Below, one piece after another: positions 33,543 to 43,112 of a stretch of DNA of 64,000 nt; position 1 is the first letter of the stretch, and each line of letters opens with the position of its first letter. Source of the stretch: an uncultured Lachnospiraceae bacterium (GTDB lineage: Bacteria; Bacillota; Clostridia; Lachnospirales; Lachnospiraceae); the NCBI GenBank assembly GCA_910578085.1, contig CAJTPM010000004.1:113482-177481 (forward strand). The letters run 5' to 3'. The position numbers and the translations under genes are program-made. The notes below the pieces were generated by a model. It made no database searches. It had not been told where the DNA came from and saw only the letters and a program-made list of their open reading frames with translations.

Positions 33543-36344
33543 CTATGGTTGTGGCTGCTGCGGTTGCTGAGGCTGACCGCCCTCTGCCGGGGGCTGCTGC
33601 GGCTGCGTTTCTCCTGCCGGGGGCTGTCCGCCCTCCGGCGTCGGTGTTACAGCGCCGCCCTCACCTGTTGCAGGCTGTTCTTCCGGCATACCGTAAGCGA
33701 TACCGGCGGCAGCCATCTCTAACTGTTGCTGGGCTATCAGCGCTTCGTAGCCGGGCGTTGCAAAAAACATGGCGTTGTGCTGACAGGTGACACCAGGATT
33801 TTGCTGCTGCAGTGCAGCCGGATCTTCCGGTGTGCCCGGTGCCTGTTCGGTTCCTTCGCTTTCCTCCGTGGCCGGTGTCAGGGTATCCGGGTTCAGTGTC
33901 AGAACACCGGGAACCTTAAACGGACATTCCGGGCTTGCCGGTACGGCGCCCGTCAGAACACTGTATGCACAGACAGCCCCTGAATAATGAACATTACAGG
34001 TAGTCGTAGGCACAGTGCCCTCCGCAAAATATTCCGTCCGTTTTGTGCCATCGCACAGGCCCGGTACCGGTAGTTTGCCGGACTGGGAACATACGGTGGC
34101 TGTGACAAGGCCGGTGGGGGTAGGGAAGGACTCGTTGGGCAGTCCCTCATGGATCTGTGACATGACGTTGCGCCACAGATTTCTTGCCAGTCTTCTCTCC
34201 TGATCCCCATGAAGCTTTGTGGTAGTCAGGGTGTTATCGTATCCGGCCCATACCGAGGCGGTATAGTAGGGAGTATAACCGGAAAACCATACATCCACAT
34301 AGCCTGTGGTGGTACCTGTCTTACCGGCGATGGACATATTGCCGAAATTCACGGATGCACCGGTACCGCTTGTGACAACATCCTGCATGGCGCTTGTCAG
34401 AAGGAAAGATGTTGTTTCTTTCATAACGCGTCTCGTCTGTTGTGTAGCTGTTTTATCGAGAATGACATTACCGTCGTGATCTGTGATCTTTGTGTACAGG
34501 ATCGGCTCATTGTAAACGCCGCCGTTGGCGATGGAGGCGTAAGCTCCGGTCAGTTCCTCATTTGTCACACCGTCGGTGATGCCGCCTAAAGCTAACGACT
34601 GCTGGATATCGGAAAAGATCTCGCCTCCCACCTGCTTCTGTGTAGCAAGAGTGGTAAAGCCGAGGCTCTGTAAATAGTCAAAACCGAGCTGTGGAGTGAT
34701 CTGTGTTATGGTTTTTACAGCAATAACATTGACAGACTGCTGAATGGCATAGCGGAAGGAACAGATGCCCCTGAATTTATTATCCGCATTTTTGACAGGT
34801 CTCCCATCTTCGTAGCTGTATGGTTCGTCCATGTGCACATCCGCCAGAGTCAGTCCTGCGCTGTCCAGTGCAGGCAGGTAGGTGGAGAGGATCTTGAAGG
34901 TGGAGCCGGGCTGCCTTGTTGCATCGGCAGCACGGTTTAACGTCCTGCTGGCAGTCTTTTTCCCTCTGCCGCCAACCATTGCAACCACATGTCCGGTGCT
35001 CTGATCTTCCACCACGATGGAAACTTGGGGCTGGGGTGTCAGCGTAATATTTTCTCCATACACTTCATCGCCGTCCTGCATGATGGCTTCTTTATAAAAA
35101 TCGATATCTGTCTGTGCCTCCTCCATGGAAGAATAGAGCAGGGTATACGAGCTTTTCACAGTCTCCTGATACCATTTTAGCATTTTATGGGCATTGAAAT
35201 TTTCCAGTTCCCCATTGGAATGCTCGATAGTCAGTTCATAGGCAAGCTCCCACTTTGTGTCGGCAGGAAAGTTTTCCTCATTTGTAAAAGCTTCGTCGCA
35301 GATCCGCTGGATGGCGGGATCCTGAGTGGAGTAGATTTTCAGGCCGCCGCTGTAGAGCATGTAAAATGCCTGATTTTCCGTGTAACCAGCGTTGATTAAA
35401 TCCTCCATCACATCGTCCACGAGGGCATCCACGAAATAGGAGTTGATCGTATCATCAGTGACTTCCAGATTAACACTCTGGATACGGGAATAGGGGTCGT
35501 CCGCTATGGCCTCATCGTATTCCGCCTGGGTGATGAATCCCTGCTCCAGCATACCATCCAACGTGTCCTGGCGGCGCCTTTTGTTGTCTTCCGGATGACG
35601 GATCGGATTATAGCCGGAAGGATTCTGGGTGATGGCCGCGATGACAGTGCACTCGGAGAGCGTCAACTCGCTCACATCCTTATTGAAATAGCGTAAAGAT
35701 GCGGCCTGTACGCCCAGAGTATTCTGACCGAGATTGATGGTATTCATATAATTTTCCAGAATTTTATCCTTGTCCATAACCTTTTCCAGTTCCAGGGCAA
35801 GGTACTGTTCCTGAATTTTACGTTTAACTTTTTCCGCAAATTTTTCTTCGCTGGTCCAGCTTGTCAGCACGTTGTTTTTGATTAACTGCTGGGTGATGGT
35901 GCTGGCGCCCTGTGAAAACTTTCTGTTCTTCAGACCGATAAAACCCGCACGGAAGATACCCTGGATATCGATGCCATTGTGATCGTAGAAACGCTCATCC
36001 TCGATAGCCACAAAAGCGTGAGCCAGATCTTCAGGGATCTGGGACATGGAGACAGGTATTCTGTTGGAGTCGGAGGATACCAGTTTGGCGGTCTGGTTGC
36101 CGTCGATATCATAGACAAAAGTAGAAAAACCGGAAGGGGAAACATCCAGGTTTTCAATGTCCGGTGCGGTGGCGATAATGCCGTTAAATATGCCGATACC
36201 TGCCGCCGCACCAATGACGCCCACCGAAACAACAGCGGCTAAAAAAAGTTCCAGCACAAAAAGTGTTATTTTTTTGCCCCAACGGCCTGGATGAGCATTC
36301 AGCTCCTTCTGGCGGTTGCGGACCCCTTTTCTTCCATAATTCAT
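33543..36344 (-). CDS. Class A penicillin-binding protein (PBP1a type)
   Basis: Bifunctional peptidoglycan synthase, 933 residues. A cytoplasmic basic N-terminus and one transmembrane helix (about 28-52) are followed by a GT51 transglycosylase (AFVAIEDERFYDHNG, QGASTITQQLIKN) and a transpeptidase with Ser481-x-x-Lys484 (STFK), SVN (537-539) and KTGT (675-678). The last ~100 residues are a Pro/Gln/Gly-rich tail (GGQPPAGETQPQQPP), presumably in the cell wall. GAGGC precedes the ATG. It has its own transcription unit. Confidence 0.95.
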   Translation of the reverse strand: MNYGRKGVRNRQKELNAHPGRWGKKITLFVLELFLAAVVSVGVIGAAAGIGIFNGIIATAPDIENLDVSPSGFSTFVYDIDGNQTAKLVSSDSNRIPVSMSQIPEDLAHAFVAIEDERFYDHNGIDIQGIFRAGFIGLKNRKFSQGASTITQQLIKNNVLTSWTSEEKFAEKVKRKIQEQYLALELEKVMDKDKILENYMNTINLGQNTLGVQAASLRYFNKDVSELTLSECTVIAAITQNPSGYNPIRHPEDNKRRRQDTLDGMLEQGFITQAEYDEAIADDPYSRIQSVNLEVTDDTINSYFVDALVDDVMEDLINAGYTENQAFYMLYSGGLKIYSTQDPAIQRICDEAFTNEENFPADTKWELAYELTIEHSNGELENFNAHKMLKWYQETVKSSYTLLYSSMEEAQTDIDFYKEAIMQDGDEVYGENITLTPQPQVSIVVEDQSTGHVVAMVGGRGKKTASRTLNRAADATRQPGSTFKILSTYLPALDSAGLTLADVHMDEPYSYEDGRPVKNADNKFRGICSFRYAIQQSVNVIAVKTITQITPQLGFDYLQSLGFTTLATQKQVGGEIFSDIQQSLALGGITDGVTNEELTGAYASIANGGVYNEPILYTKITDHDGNVILDKTATQQTRRVMKETTSFLLTSAMQDVVTSGTGASVNFGNMSIAGKTGTTTGYVDVWFSGYTPYYTASVWAGYDNTLTTTKLHGDQERRLARNLWRNVMSQIHEGLPNESFPTPTGLVTATVCSQSGKLPVPGLCDGTKRTEYFAEGTVPTTTCNVHYSGAVCAYSVLTGAVPASPECPFKVPGVLTLNPDTLTPATEESEGTEQAPGTPEDPAALQQQNPGVTCQHNAMFFATPGYEALIAQQQLEMAAAGIAYGMPEEQPATGEGGAVTPTPEGGQPPAGETQPQQPPAEGGQPQQPQQPQP

Positions 36345-36608
36345 AAAAGCCTCGATTCTGTGTATTGCCTTAAAAAAATTTCTACCTTATTATAGTATAA
36401 GTTGAAGAATATGTCAAAAAGAAGGCTCGTATTTCGCAATATAGGCGAAACTGACTATTTTATAAGTCTGTGCGCTATTTCGGAATTTATGCCGGGGCTT
36501 GCGCAGTTTGTAAAATTCATGTATCTTTAAATAAGGAAAGATCAGAGAAACTGGCAAAGATGTCTGATGGCAGACAGCTCCGGCGGGGTTCAGAGAGAGG
36601 ATAAACAG

Positions 36609-37262
36609 ATGGAGAAGGAAAACGGAATCAAAAAAGTGCCGGAATACCGGGTACTGTTAAAAGAGTGTAACGGTGAGATCGAGGAGAAGAAGTCCCGCTT
36701 TATCTGTGCGGTGCGGCCGGTTCATTCAGAGAAGGAGGCGGCGGAATTTATAGAGGCTACGAAGAAAAGATACTGGGACGCTAGCCATACCTGTTCCGCT
36801 TTTGTTTTGGGCAGCAGGCAGGAGGTGACCAGATGCAGCGATGACGGGGAGCCGGGCGGTACGGCCGGTAGGCCTATGCTGGAAGTGCTTCTGGGAGAGG
36901 GGCTTTGCGATGTGGCGGCGGTGGTGACCAGATATTTCGGGGGGACTTTACTTGGCACAGGAGGTCTTGTGCGGGCATACAGCGGCGCTGTGAAAGAGGC
37001 GTTAAAAAGTGCGGAGAGAGGCATGATGCGCTTCGGCGTGAAATTGCGGATCGGAACGGATTATAATGGCGTGGGAAAACTGCAGCATCTGTTCGGGAAG
37101 AGTGGGACAGCCTTTGAGGCGGAGTACGGGGAGGCGGTGCGCTTTGTGCTGACAGTGCCGGCGGGGGAGGCGGATGTCCTGAAAAAGGAGATAACCGAGA
37201 CTACGAACGGAAAGGCCGTAATAGAAGAACTGGAAAAAATATATTTCATTGACAAGGAATAA
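36609..37262 (+). CDS. YigZ/IMPACT-family protein
   Basis: About 217 residues. The N-terminal IMPACT domain is clear (KKSRFICAVRPV, WDASHTCSAFVLG, DDGEPGGTAGRPML, VVTRYFGGTLLGTGGLVRAY), followed by a C-terminal DUF1949-type domain. Proposed role in translation or stress regulation by analogy with eukaryotic IMPACT; the biochemical role in bacteria is unsettled. AGAGGAT supports ATG 36609 over 36567. The mgtE promoter lies inside its 3' end. Confidence 0.9.
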   Translation: MEKENGIKKVPEYRVLLKECNGEIEEKKSRFICAVRPVHSEKEAAEFIEATKKRYWDASHTCSAFVLGSRQEVTRCSDDGEPGGTAGRPMLEVLLGEGLCDVAAVVTRYFGGTLLGTGGLVRAYSGAVKEALKSAERGMMRFGVKLRIGTDYNGVGKLQHLFGKSGTAFEAEYGEAVRFVLTVPAGEADVLKKEITETTNGKAVIEELEKIYFIDKE

Positions 37263-37277
37263 ACCTGTCATTATAAT
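37249..37277 (+). promoter_or_regulatory. Strong sigma-A promoter of mgtE
   Basis: Perfect TTGACA (37249-37254), a 17-nt spacer and perfect TATAAT (37272-37277), starting within the end of the yigZ-like gene. Transcription from it would give a ~185-nt leader before mgtE. Confidence 0.88.
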
Positions 37278-37283
37278 AAAGTG

Positions 37284-37469
37284 AGTTGAAATTCGTCCAC
37301 GGGACTCCACGGGGGATAAATTTTGCAGTAAATTTAATGATACCGGGGAATTTCCGGCAGTTTGGAAAGGTGGTGGTTTTTATGAAGAAGAGTTTGAAGA
37401 AGTGCAGTAGCGATAACCCTCTCCCTCGAAGTAGGTGCATAAAAATCACAACTGAAAAGGAGAGCTGCT
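37284..37469 (+). promoter_or_regulatory. Long mgtE leader, possible regulatory RNA or leader peptide
   Basis: The 186-nt leader contains a CCGG/CCGG hairpin around GGAATTT, and a short frame from ATG 37382 (43 codons with a good AAAGGTGGTGG SD, Lys/Ser rich, ending inside mgtE). The M-box core sequence was not found. Magnesium-dependent control is a reasonable guess because mgtE genes often have such leaders. Confidence 0.35.
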
Positions 37470-38828
37470 ATGGAAATGATACAGGAAGAAAGAACGAGAC
37501 AGGAAATTGAAAAACTGCTCGAAGAAAAGCAGTACACCAGACTCCGTCAGCTGGCCGCGGAACTCAACGACGCGGATATCGCGGCGGCCATGGAGGAGAT
37601 GGAGGAGAAAGATCTGTTAAAGATGTTTCGCATACTGCCCAAAAGCATGGCTGCTGATGTTTTCTCCTATCTGGAAGTGGAGAGTCAGCAGTTTATTATT
37701 ACCTCTTTATCCGAGCGGGACGCTGCGGATATCATTGATAATCTGATGTCCGATGATGCGGCCGACTTACTGGAAGAAATGCCGGCGAATGTGGTAAAAA
37801 AACTGCTTGCCAGCGCAAGCCCCGATACAAGAAGGGATATCAACCACCTGTTGCGTTATCCGGAAGATTCCGCGGGCAGTATCATGACCGTGGAGTATAT
37901 GGACTTTAAGGAGGACTATACGGTGGCGGACGCCATTGCCAAGATCAGAAAGACCGGTATGGATTCCGAAACCATCAATATCTGTTATGTGCTCGACAAA
38001 AAGCGCACGTTAGTCGGGACGGTGGCGCTTCGCTATCTGTTGCTCAGTGAGCCAGAGGCCATTATCGGAGAGATGATGCATGAAAATGTGATCTCCCTGA
38101 ATACGCTGATGGATCAGGAGGAAGTGGCAGGGCAGTTTAAGAAGTACGACTTTACCTCGATGCCTGTAGTGGACAACGAAAACCGGATGGTGGGCATTAT
38201 CACAGTGGATGACGTAGTGGATATCATTGAGGAGGAGACCACGGAGGACATCGAAAAGATGGCGGCTATCGTTCCGACGGACAAGCCGTATATGAGGACA
38301 GGGGTATTTGAAACCTGGAAAAAAAGGATGCCCTGGCTGTTGCTTCTTATGATATCCGCCACCTTTACCGGACGGATCATCACCTCCTTTGAGGGGGCCC
38401 TCAGTGCCTATGTGGTGCTTACCGCCTATATCCCGATGCTGATGGATACCGGCGGAAACGCGGGCGGACAGGCCAGCGTGACGATTATTCGAAGTATTTC
38501 GTTAAATGATGTTGAGTTTGCAGATCTGCCGAAAGTCATCTGGAAAGAATTCCGGGTGGCGCTTATCTGCGGCGCCACACTTGCTGCCGCAAATTTCTGT
38601 AAGCTGTTGTGGCTTGATGGCGTTTCGATGATGGTGGCGGCGGTGGTCTGCGTTACACTGTTAGTGACATTGATCGCGGCGAAGTTTATTGGCTGTGTAC
38701 TGCCGATGTTAGCGAAAAAAGCAGGCTTTGATCCGGCAGTGATGGCGAGTCCTTTTATTACGACGATCGTGGATGCGGTGTCGCTTCTGACTTATTTTCA
38801 GATCGCGACGCTGTTGCTTGGAATTTAA
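37470..38828 (+). CDS. mgtE: Magnesium transporter MgtE
   Basis: 452 residues. A cytoplasmic MgtE-N superhelical domain (about 10-135, with SERDAADIIDNLMSDDAADLLEEM), two CBS domains (about 140-265, PVVDNENRMVGIITVDDVVDIIEEE) and five transmembrane helices from about 285. The channel signature TAYIPMLMDTGGNAGGQAS is intact. It is a Mg2+-gated channel in the membrane. AAAGGAGAG precedes the ATG. A strong promoter and long leader precede it. Confidence 0.96.
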   Translation: MEMIQEERTRQEIEKLLEEKQYTRLRQLAAELNDADIAAAMEEMEEKDLLKMFRILPKSMAADVFSYLEVESQQFIITSLSERDAADIIDNLMSDDAADLLEEMPANVVKKLLASASPDTRRDINHLLRYPEDSAGSIMTVEYMDFKEDYTVADAIAKIRKTGMDSETINICYVLDKKRTLVGTVALRYLLLSEPEAIIGEMMHENVISLNTLMDQEEVAGQFKKYDFTSMPVVDNENRMVGIITVDDVVDIIEEETTEDIEKMAAIVPTDKPYMRTGVFETWKKRMPWLLLLMISATFTGRIITSFEGALSAYVVLTAYIPMLMDTGGNAGGQASVTIIRSISLNDVEFADLPKVIWKEFRVALICGATLAAANFCKLLWLDGVSMMVAAVVCVTLLVTLIAAKFIGCVLPMLAKKAGFDPAVMASPFITTIVDAVSLLTYFQIATLLLGI

Positions 38829-38969
38829 TATGCAGACAGCAGATAAGTTCTGAGAGATGACGCACAGACTTGGTACAGGACTTGTTTTCATAGCTTAAAA
38901 GCAGTACAGGTAATTCCCTGTCGGTCATAAAGAGTATCAGACAACAAATAGATTGTAGCAGGAGATAGT

Positions 38970-40799
38970 ATGAGAGAGAAGAGAGAAGACGTAAGAAACA
39001 TAGCGATTATAGCCCATGTAGACCACGGCAAGACCACACTTGTGGACGAGCTGTTAAAGCAGAGCGGCACGTTCAGGGAGAATCAGGCGGTGGCGGAGCG
39101 GGTCATGGACTCGGGGGATATCGAGAGGGAGCGGGGGATCACGATCCTTTCCAAAAATACCGCCATTACCTATAAAAATACGAAGATCAATATCATTGAC
39201 ACGCCGGGCCACGCGGATTTTGGCGGCGAGGTGGAGAGGGTACTGAAGATGGTGAACGGCGTGATCCTTGTGGTGGACGCCTTTGAGGGTCCCATGCCCC
39301 AGACGAAGTTTGTGTTAAAAAAAGCACTGGAGCTTGATCTGGCCGTCATTGTCTGTATTAACAAGATCGACAGACCGGAAGCAAGGCCGCAGGAAGTGGA
39401 GGATGAGGTATTGGAGTTGTTTCTCGAGCTTGATGCAAGCGATGAGCAGCTTGACTGCCCCTTTGTCTATGCTTCCGCGAAGAACGGCAGCGCCACCAGA
39501 AAGATTACTGTGAAAAATAAGGATATGACGCCGTTATTTGATACGATCCTTGAGTATATTCCGGCGCCTGAAGGGGATCCGGAAGAGGGCACCCAGGTAC
39601 TGATCAGTACCATCGACTACAACGAGTATGTGGGCCGCATCGGGGTCGGCAAGGTGGACAACGGCGTGGTGAAGGTCAATCAGGATGTAGTGATTGTGAA
39701 TCACCATGAGCCGGACAAACTGAAAAAGGTAAAGATCAGCAAACTTTACGAGTTTAACGGTTTGAATAAGGTGGAAGTGAAGGAAGCGGGTATGGGTTCC
39801 ATTGTGGCGATCTCCGGCATCGCGGACCTCCACATCGGCGATACCCTCTGTTCTCCGGAAAATCCGGTGCCGATCCCGTTCCAGAAAATTTCGGAGCCGA
39901 CCATCGCCATGGATTTTATCGTGAATGATTCTCCGTTAGCAGGAAAAGAGGGCAGGTATGTGACCAGCCGTCACATCAGGGACAGGCTGTTTAAGGAACT
40001 GAACACGGATGTTTCTCTGCGGGTGGAGGAGACGGAAAATACGGACTGTTTTAAGGTCTCCGGCAGAGGAGAGCTGCATCTTTCCGTATTGATCGAGAAT
40101 ATGCGCAGAGAGGGTTATGAGTTTGCGGTCAGCAAGGCGGAGGTTATCTATAAGAAGGATGAAAACGGAAAGCTTCTGGAGCCCATGGAGACCGTCTATG
40201 TGGATGTGCCGGAGGAGTTTTCCGGTGTTGTGATCGAAAAGTTAAGTCTGAGGAAGGGAGAACTGCAGAATATGGGGAGGGCTTCCGGCGGATATACGAG
40301 GCTGGAGTTTTCCATGCCTTCCAGAGGGCTGATCGGCTACCGCGGCGATTTTCTGACGGACACCAAAGGAAACGGTATTATGAATACTCAGTTTGAGGGC
40401 TACGGTCCCTACAAAGGAGATATTCAGTACCGCAAACAGGGATCCCTGATTGCTTTTGAGGCGGGAGAGGCCATCACCTACGGGCTTTTCAACGCTCAGG
40501 AGAGAGGCGTTCTGTTTATCGGTCCCGGTGAGAAAGTATACGCCGGCATGGTGATCGGACAGACCGGTAAGGCGGAGGATATCGAGGTCAATGTATGCAA
40601 GACAAAACATCTGACCAACACCCGATCTTCCAGCGCGGACGAAGCGTTACGTCTTGTGCCCAAAAAGATCATGAGTCTGGAGCAGGCGCTTGATTTTATT
40701 GATACGGACGAGCTGTTGGAGGTGACGCCTGAGACGATCCGCATCCGGAAAAAGATCCTGGATCCGACGATGAGGAAACGGGCGGCAATGAAGAGATAA
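38970..40799 (+). CDS. typA: Translational GTPase TypA/BipA
   Basis: 609 residues, ribosome-associated GTPase involved in 50S assembly and stress growth. G1 AHVDHGKTTL, G2 ERGITIL, G3 DTPGHADFG, G4 NKIDRPEA and G5 (YASAKNG) are intact. The C-terminal EF-G-like domains end in the TypA-specific part (TKHLTNTRSSSADEAL, RIRKKILD). GCAGGAG precedes the ATG. Monocistronic; an ACAGG/CCTGT inverted repeat lies in the upstream gap. Confidence 0.96.
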   Translation: MREKREDVRNIAIIAHVDHGKTTLVDELLKQSGTFRENQAVAERVMDSGDIERERGITILSKNTAITYKNTKINIIDTPGHADFGGEVERVLKMVNGVILVVDAFEGPMPQTKFVLKKALELDLAVIVCINKIDRPEARPQEVEDEVLELFLELDASDEQLDCPFVYASAKNGSATRKITVKNKDMTPLFDTILEYIPAPEGDPEEGTQVLISTIDYNEYVGRIGVGKVDNGVVKVNQDVVIVNHHEPDKLKKVKISKLYEFNGLNKVEVKEAGMGSIVAISGIADLHIGDTLCSPENPVPIPFQKISEPTIAMDFIVNDSPLAGKEGRYVTSRHIRDRLFKELNTDVSLRVEETENTDCFKVSGRGELHLSVLIENMRREGYEFAVSKAEVIYKKDENGKLLEPMETVYVDVPEEFSGVVIEKLSLRKGELQNMGRASGGYTRLEFSMPSRGLIGYRGDFLTDTKGNGIMNTQFEGYGPYKGDIQYRKQGSLIAFEAGEAITYGLFNAQERGVLFIGPGEKVYAGMVIGQTGKAEDIEVNVCKTKHLTNTRSSSADEALRLVPKKIMSLEQALDFIDTDELLEVTPETIRIRKKILDPTMRKRAAMKR

Positions 40800-41203
40800 G
40801 AAAACGATGTAAAGCGATCGATGGTTTAACGGTTATCGTGACAATGAATTCTGGTGTGAAAAATACCGGACAGGATAGAAAGAAGGATGAGAGCGCATGG
40901 AAAGTAAAATTGCAGACCATGCGCTTTTTTATGTACACACTGTTCCGGTTCCAATTTATCCCGCGATGCCTTACACGTCTATCAGTGCTTTTTTCCGCAT
41001 ATATATGTAATACACAGGGACAAATCCTGCCGTTTTCATGGGATGTTATTGAGGGTATGTCACAGGCCATGTGTTTATGACGGAAATACCGATAACGCTA
41101 TGGATGTCTGCATGGAACTTCGGCAGGAAAAAAGACCGGAAAGCAGTTTTCGGAGAAAGGTGAGCGGCACTGTGCGAATGCATACTGCCCGAAGGAGGAA
41201 AGC
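40800..41203 (+). other. 404-bp gap with one terminator
   Basis: The gap after typA holds a terminator at 40892-40930. The rest shows no gene, tRNA or known RNA; an ORF of 80 codons at 40838 spans the terminator and lacks coding character. Confidence 0.6.
40892..40930 (+). terminator. Rho-independent terminator after typA
   Basis: AGCGCATGG (40892-40900) pairs perfectly with CCATGCGCT (40917-40925), followed by T residues; the loop is 16 nt. Confidence 0.85.
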
Positions 41204-41830
41204 ATGATGGATAAAGTAATTGAAAACAATCAGGTAACGGTGATGGGAAAAATCGTAAGCGGATTTTTATTCAGTCACGAGATCTACGGAGAAGGATTTT
41301 ACATGATGGACGTGGAGGTGGAGAGGTTATCCGATTCCACGGATATTATTCCTGTCATGGTGTCTGATCGTCTGATCGATGTAACACAGAATTACACGGG
41401 CACGAATGTCTGTATAGGCGGACAGTTCAGATCCTATAACAGACACGAGGAGAAAAAAAATAAGCTGGTACTGTCCGTATTTGCGAGAGAAATTGATTTT
41501 GCCCCGGAGATGGAGGAAAACACGAAAACAAACCAGATTTTTCTGGATGGGTTTATCTGTAAAGAACCGATTTACAGAAAGACGCCTCTGGGCAGAGAGA
41601 TTGCGGATTTGCTTCTGGCAGTAAACAGGCCCTATGGAAAGTCGGATTATATACCATGCATCTGCTGGGGAAGGAACGCACGGTTTGCCAGTACCTTTCA
41701 GGTGGGAGACAGATGCCTGATCTGGGGGCGTATCCAGAGCCGTGAGTATATGAAAAAGATCACGGAGGAAGAACTGGAAAAGCGGGTGGCCTATGAAGTA
41801 TCTGTCAGTAAACTGGAAACAGAGGAGTAA
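41204..41830 (+). CDS. Tandem-OB single-stranded DNA-binding-like protein
   Basis: 208 residues with two SSB-like OB folds: NNQVTVMGKIVSGFLFSHE at the start and FLDGFICKEPIYRKTPLGREIADLLLAVNR at about 110-140 (in two parts), then DYIPCICWGRNARFA, a typical SSB strand. Two OB folds in one chain and no acidic SSB tail distinguish it from housekeeping SSB. It may act in DNA uptake, repair or a mobile process. GAAGGAGG precedes ATG 41204 (a second ATG follows directly). A lysine riboswitch gene lies downstream. Confidence 0.75.
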   Translation: MMDKVIENNQVTVMGKIVSGFLFSHEIYGEGFYMMDVEVERLSDSTDIIPVMVSDRLIDVTQNYTGTNVCIGGQFRSYNRHEEKKNKLVLSVFAREIDFAPEMEENTKTNQIFLDGFICKEPIYRKTPLGREIADLLLAVNRPYGKSDYIPCICWGRNARFASTFQVGDRCLIWGRIQSREYMKKITEEELEKRVAYEVSVSKLETEE

Positions 41831-41875
41831 AACCCATATTTTTTAAGTTTATGCAATTTGTTCGGCATCAGTGCA

Positions 41876-41904
41876 TTGACACTGCATGTAGAAAATGATA
41901 TATT
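41876..41904 (+). promoter_or_regulatory. Sigma-A promoter of the lysine-riboswitch/dapAB unit
   Basis: Perfect TTGACA (41876-41881), a 17-nt spacer and TATATT (41899-41904); the expected start at about 41911 is just before the riboswitch P1 helix. Confidence 0.88.
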
Positions 41905-41912
41905 GATGTTTA

Positions 41913-42072
41913 GATAGAGGTTGCGTCTGTTATCAGTAGCCTGCCGGATGTGACAGCCACAGGGGAAGACAGAGGAAAGGAACAGACGCCGAAGGAATTG
42001 TCAGGCTGTATGATATTTCCTGGGCATGTACTGAAGAAGTGCATGACTGTCATCGGCAGATGGGGCGCTATC
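41913..42072 (+). ncRNA. Lysine riboswitch (L box)
   Basis: The pieces of the lysine aptamer occur in order: P1 GATAG (41913-41917) with CTATC (42068-42072), AGAGGTTGCG, a TATCAGTAG segment, GGAAAGGAACAGACGCCGAA, TGGGCAT, GACTGTCAT and GGGGCGCTATC. It sits between a strong promoter and dapA, the first step of lysine synthesis, so lysine binding should repress the operon. Confidence 0.88.
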
Positions 42073-42090
42073 ATAACAAAGGCTTTTTGG

Positions 42091-42115
42091 CGGCTCATGT
42101 TGCATGGGCCGTTTT
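42091..42115 (+). terminator. Riboswitch expression-platform terminator
   Basis: CGGCTCATG (42091-42099) pairs with CATGGGCCG (42103-42111) with one G-U, followed by TTTT. It follows the lysine aptamer by 18 nt, the layout of transcription attenuation. The ~75 nt from here to dapA complete the leader. Confidence 0.82.
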
Positions 42116-42191
42116 CTGTATGTACTGGCACTACAGTCATGGAAAACAGCCTGTCACTATACATATTATACTATCAAAATGGAGGAGAGAT

Positions 42192-43082
42192 ATGTCAGTA
42201 TTTACCGGAGCAGGTGTTGCGATCGTCACACCATTTCATGAGGATTACAGTATCAATTTTGAGGCTTTTGCGGAGCTGATCGAATATCAGATCGCAAACT
42301 CTACGGATGCCATTATTGTTATGGGTACTACCGGGGAATCAGCTACCACAACGATTGAGGAACATATCGAGGCGATACGGTTTTGCGTTAAGACGGTAAA
42401 CGGGAGAGTGCCGGTGGTGGCGGGAACCGGCTCCAACTCCACGGATACGGCGGTATATTTGTCTGTGGAGGCGCAGAAATGCGGCGCAGATGGACTGCTG
42501 GTAGTTTCGCCCTACTACAATAAAGCCACTCAGAACGGTTTATATCATCATTATAAAACGATTGCGGCTGCTGTGAAACTGCCGATCATCCTTTATAATG
42601 TACCCAGCAGAACCGGCTGTAATATCCTGCCGGAGACAGTGGTGAGGCTGTGCAGGGATGTGGAAAATATCGTAGGGGTAAAGGAGGCCAGTGGGAATAT
42701 TGCTCAGATTGTCAAACTGTTTGCGCTGGCAGACGGAGTGGCGGATGTCTATTCCGGGAATGATGACCAGATCGTACCGATCCTGTCTCTTGGCGGAAAG
42801 GGCGTTATTTCCGTATTGTCCAATGTGGCGCCAAAGCAGACGCATGATATCTGCCAGTTATATTTTGACGGAAAATTAAAAGAGAGTGCGGCACTGCAGT
42901 TAAAGGCAATTCCGCTTGTGGATGCGCTGTTTTGCGAGGTGAATCCGATTCCGGTGAAAAAGGGGGTAGCCCTGATGGGAATCGCTGCAGGACCGGTTCG
43001 TATGCCGCTTTCTGAGATCGAACCGGCCCATGAGGAAAAACTGCGCAAGGCGATGAAAGATTTCGGGTGTGAACTGATTTAA
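42192..43082 (+). CDS. dapA: 4-hydroxy-tetrahydrodipicolinate synthase
   Basis: 296 residues, TIM-barrel aldolase that condenses pyruvate and aspartate semialdehyde in lysine/diaminopimelate synthesis. GTTGESATTTIEEH, YNVPSRTG (catalytic Tyr and Arg) and VGVKEASGN (Schiff-base Lys) are intact. The open frame extends to 42039, but that runs through the riboswitch terminator; GGAGGAG sets ATG 42192. It is co-transcribed with dapB 30 bp downstream and controlled by the lysine riboswitch. Confidence 0.97.
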   Translation: MSVFTGAGVAIVTPFHEDYSINFEAFAELIEYQIANSTDAIIVMGTTGESATTTIEEHIEAIRFCVKTVNGRVPVVAGTGSNSTDTAVYLSVEAQKCGADGLLVVSPYYNKATQNGLYHHYKTIAAAVKLPIILYNVPSRTGCNILPETVVRLCRDVENIVGVKEASGNIAQIVKLFALADGVADVYSGNDDQIVPILSLGGKGVISVLSNVAPKQTHDICQLYFDGKLKESAALQLKAIPLVDALFCEVNPIPVKKGVALMGIAAGPVRMPLSEIEPAHEEKLRKAMKDFGCELI

Positions 43083-43112
43083 GTTTATGATGTAGTGTCA
43101 GGGGAGGTATAT

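Noticed and set aside
33545..33790. Plus-strand ORF in the PBP tail
   Set aside because: A shadow of the Pro/Gln-rich coding sequence on the other strand.
37284..37469. M-box (ykoK) magnesium riboswitch before mgtE
   Set aside because: The conserved M-box core with AGGTGAGGCTCCT is absent.
42039..42191. N-terminal extension of dapA
   Set aside because: It begins in the riboswitch; the SD and homology start at 42192.
41950..42279. 109-codon ORF upstream of dapA
   Set aside because: It runs through the lysine riboswitch and its terminator.
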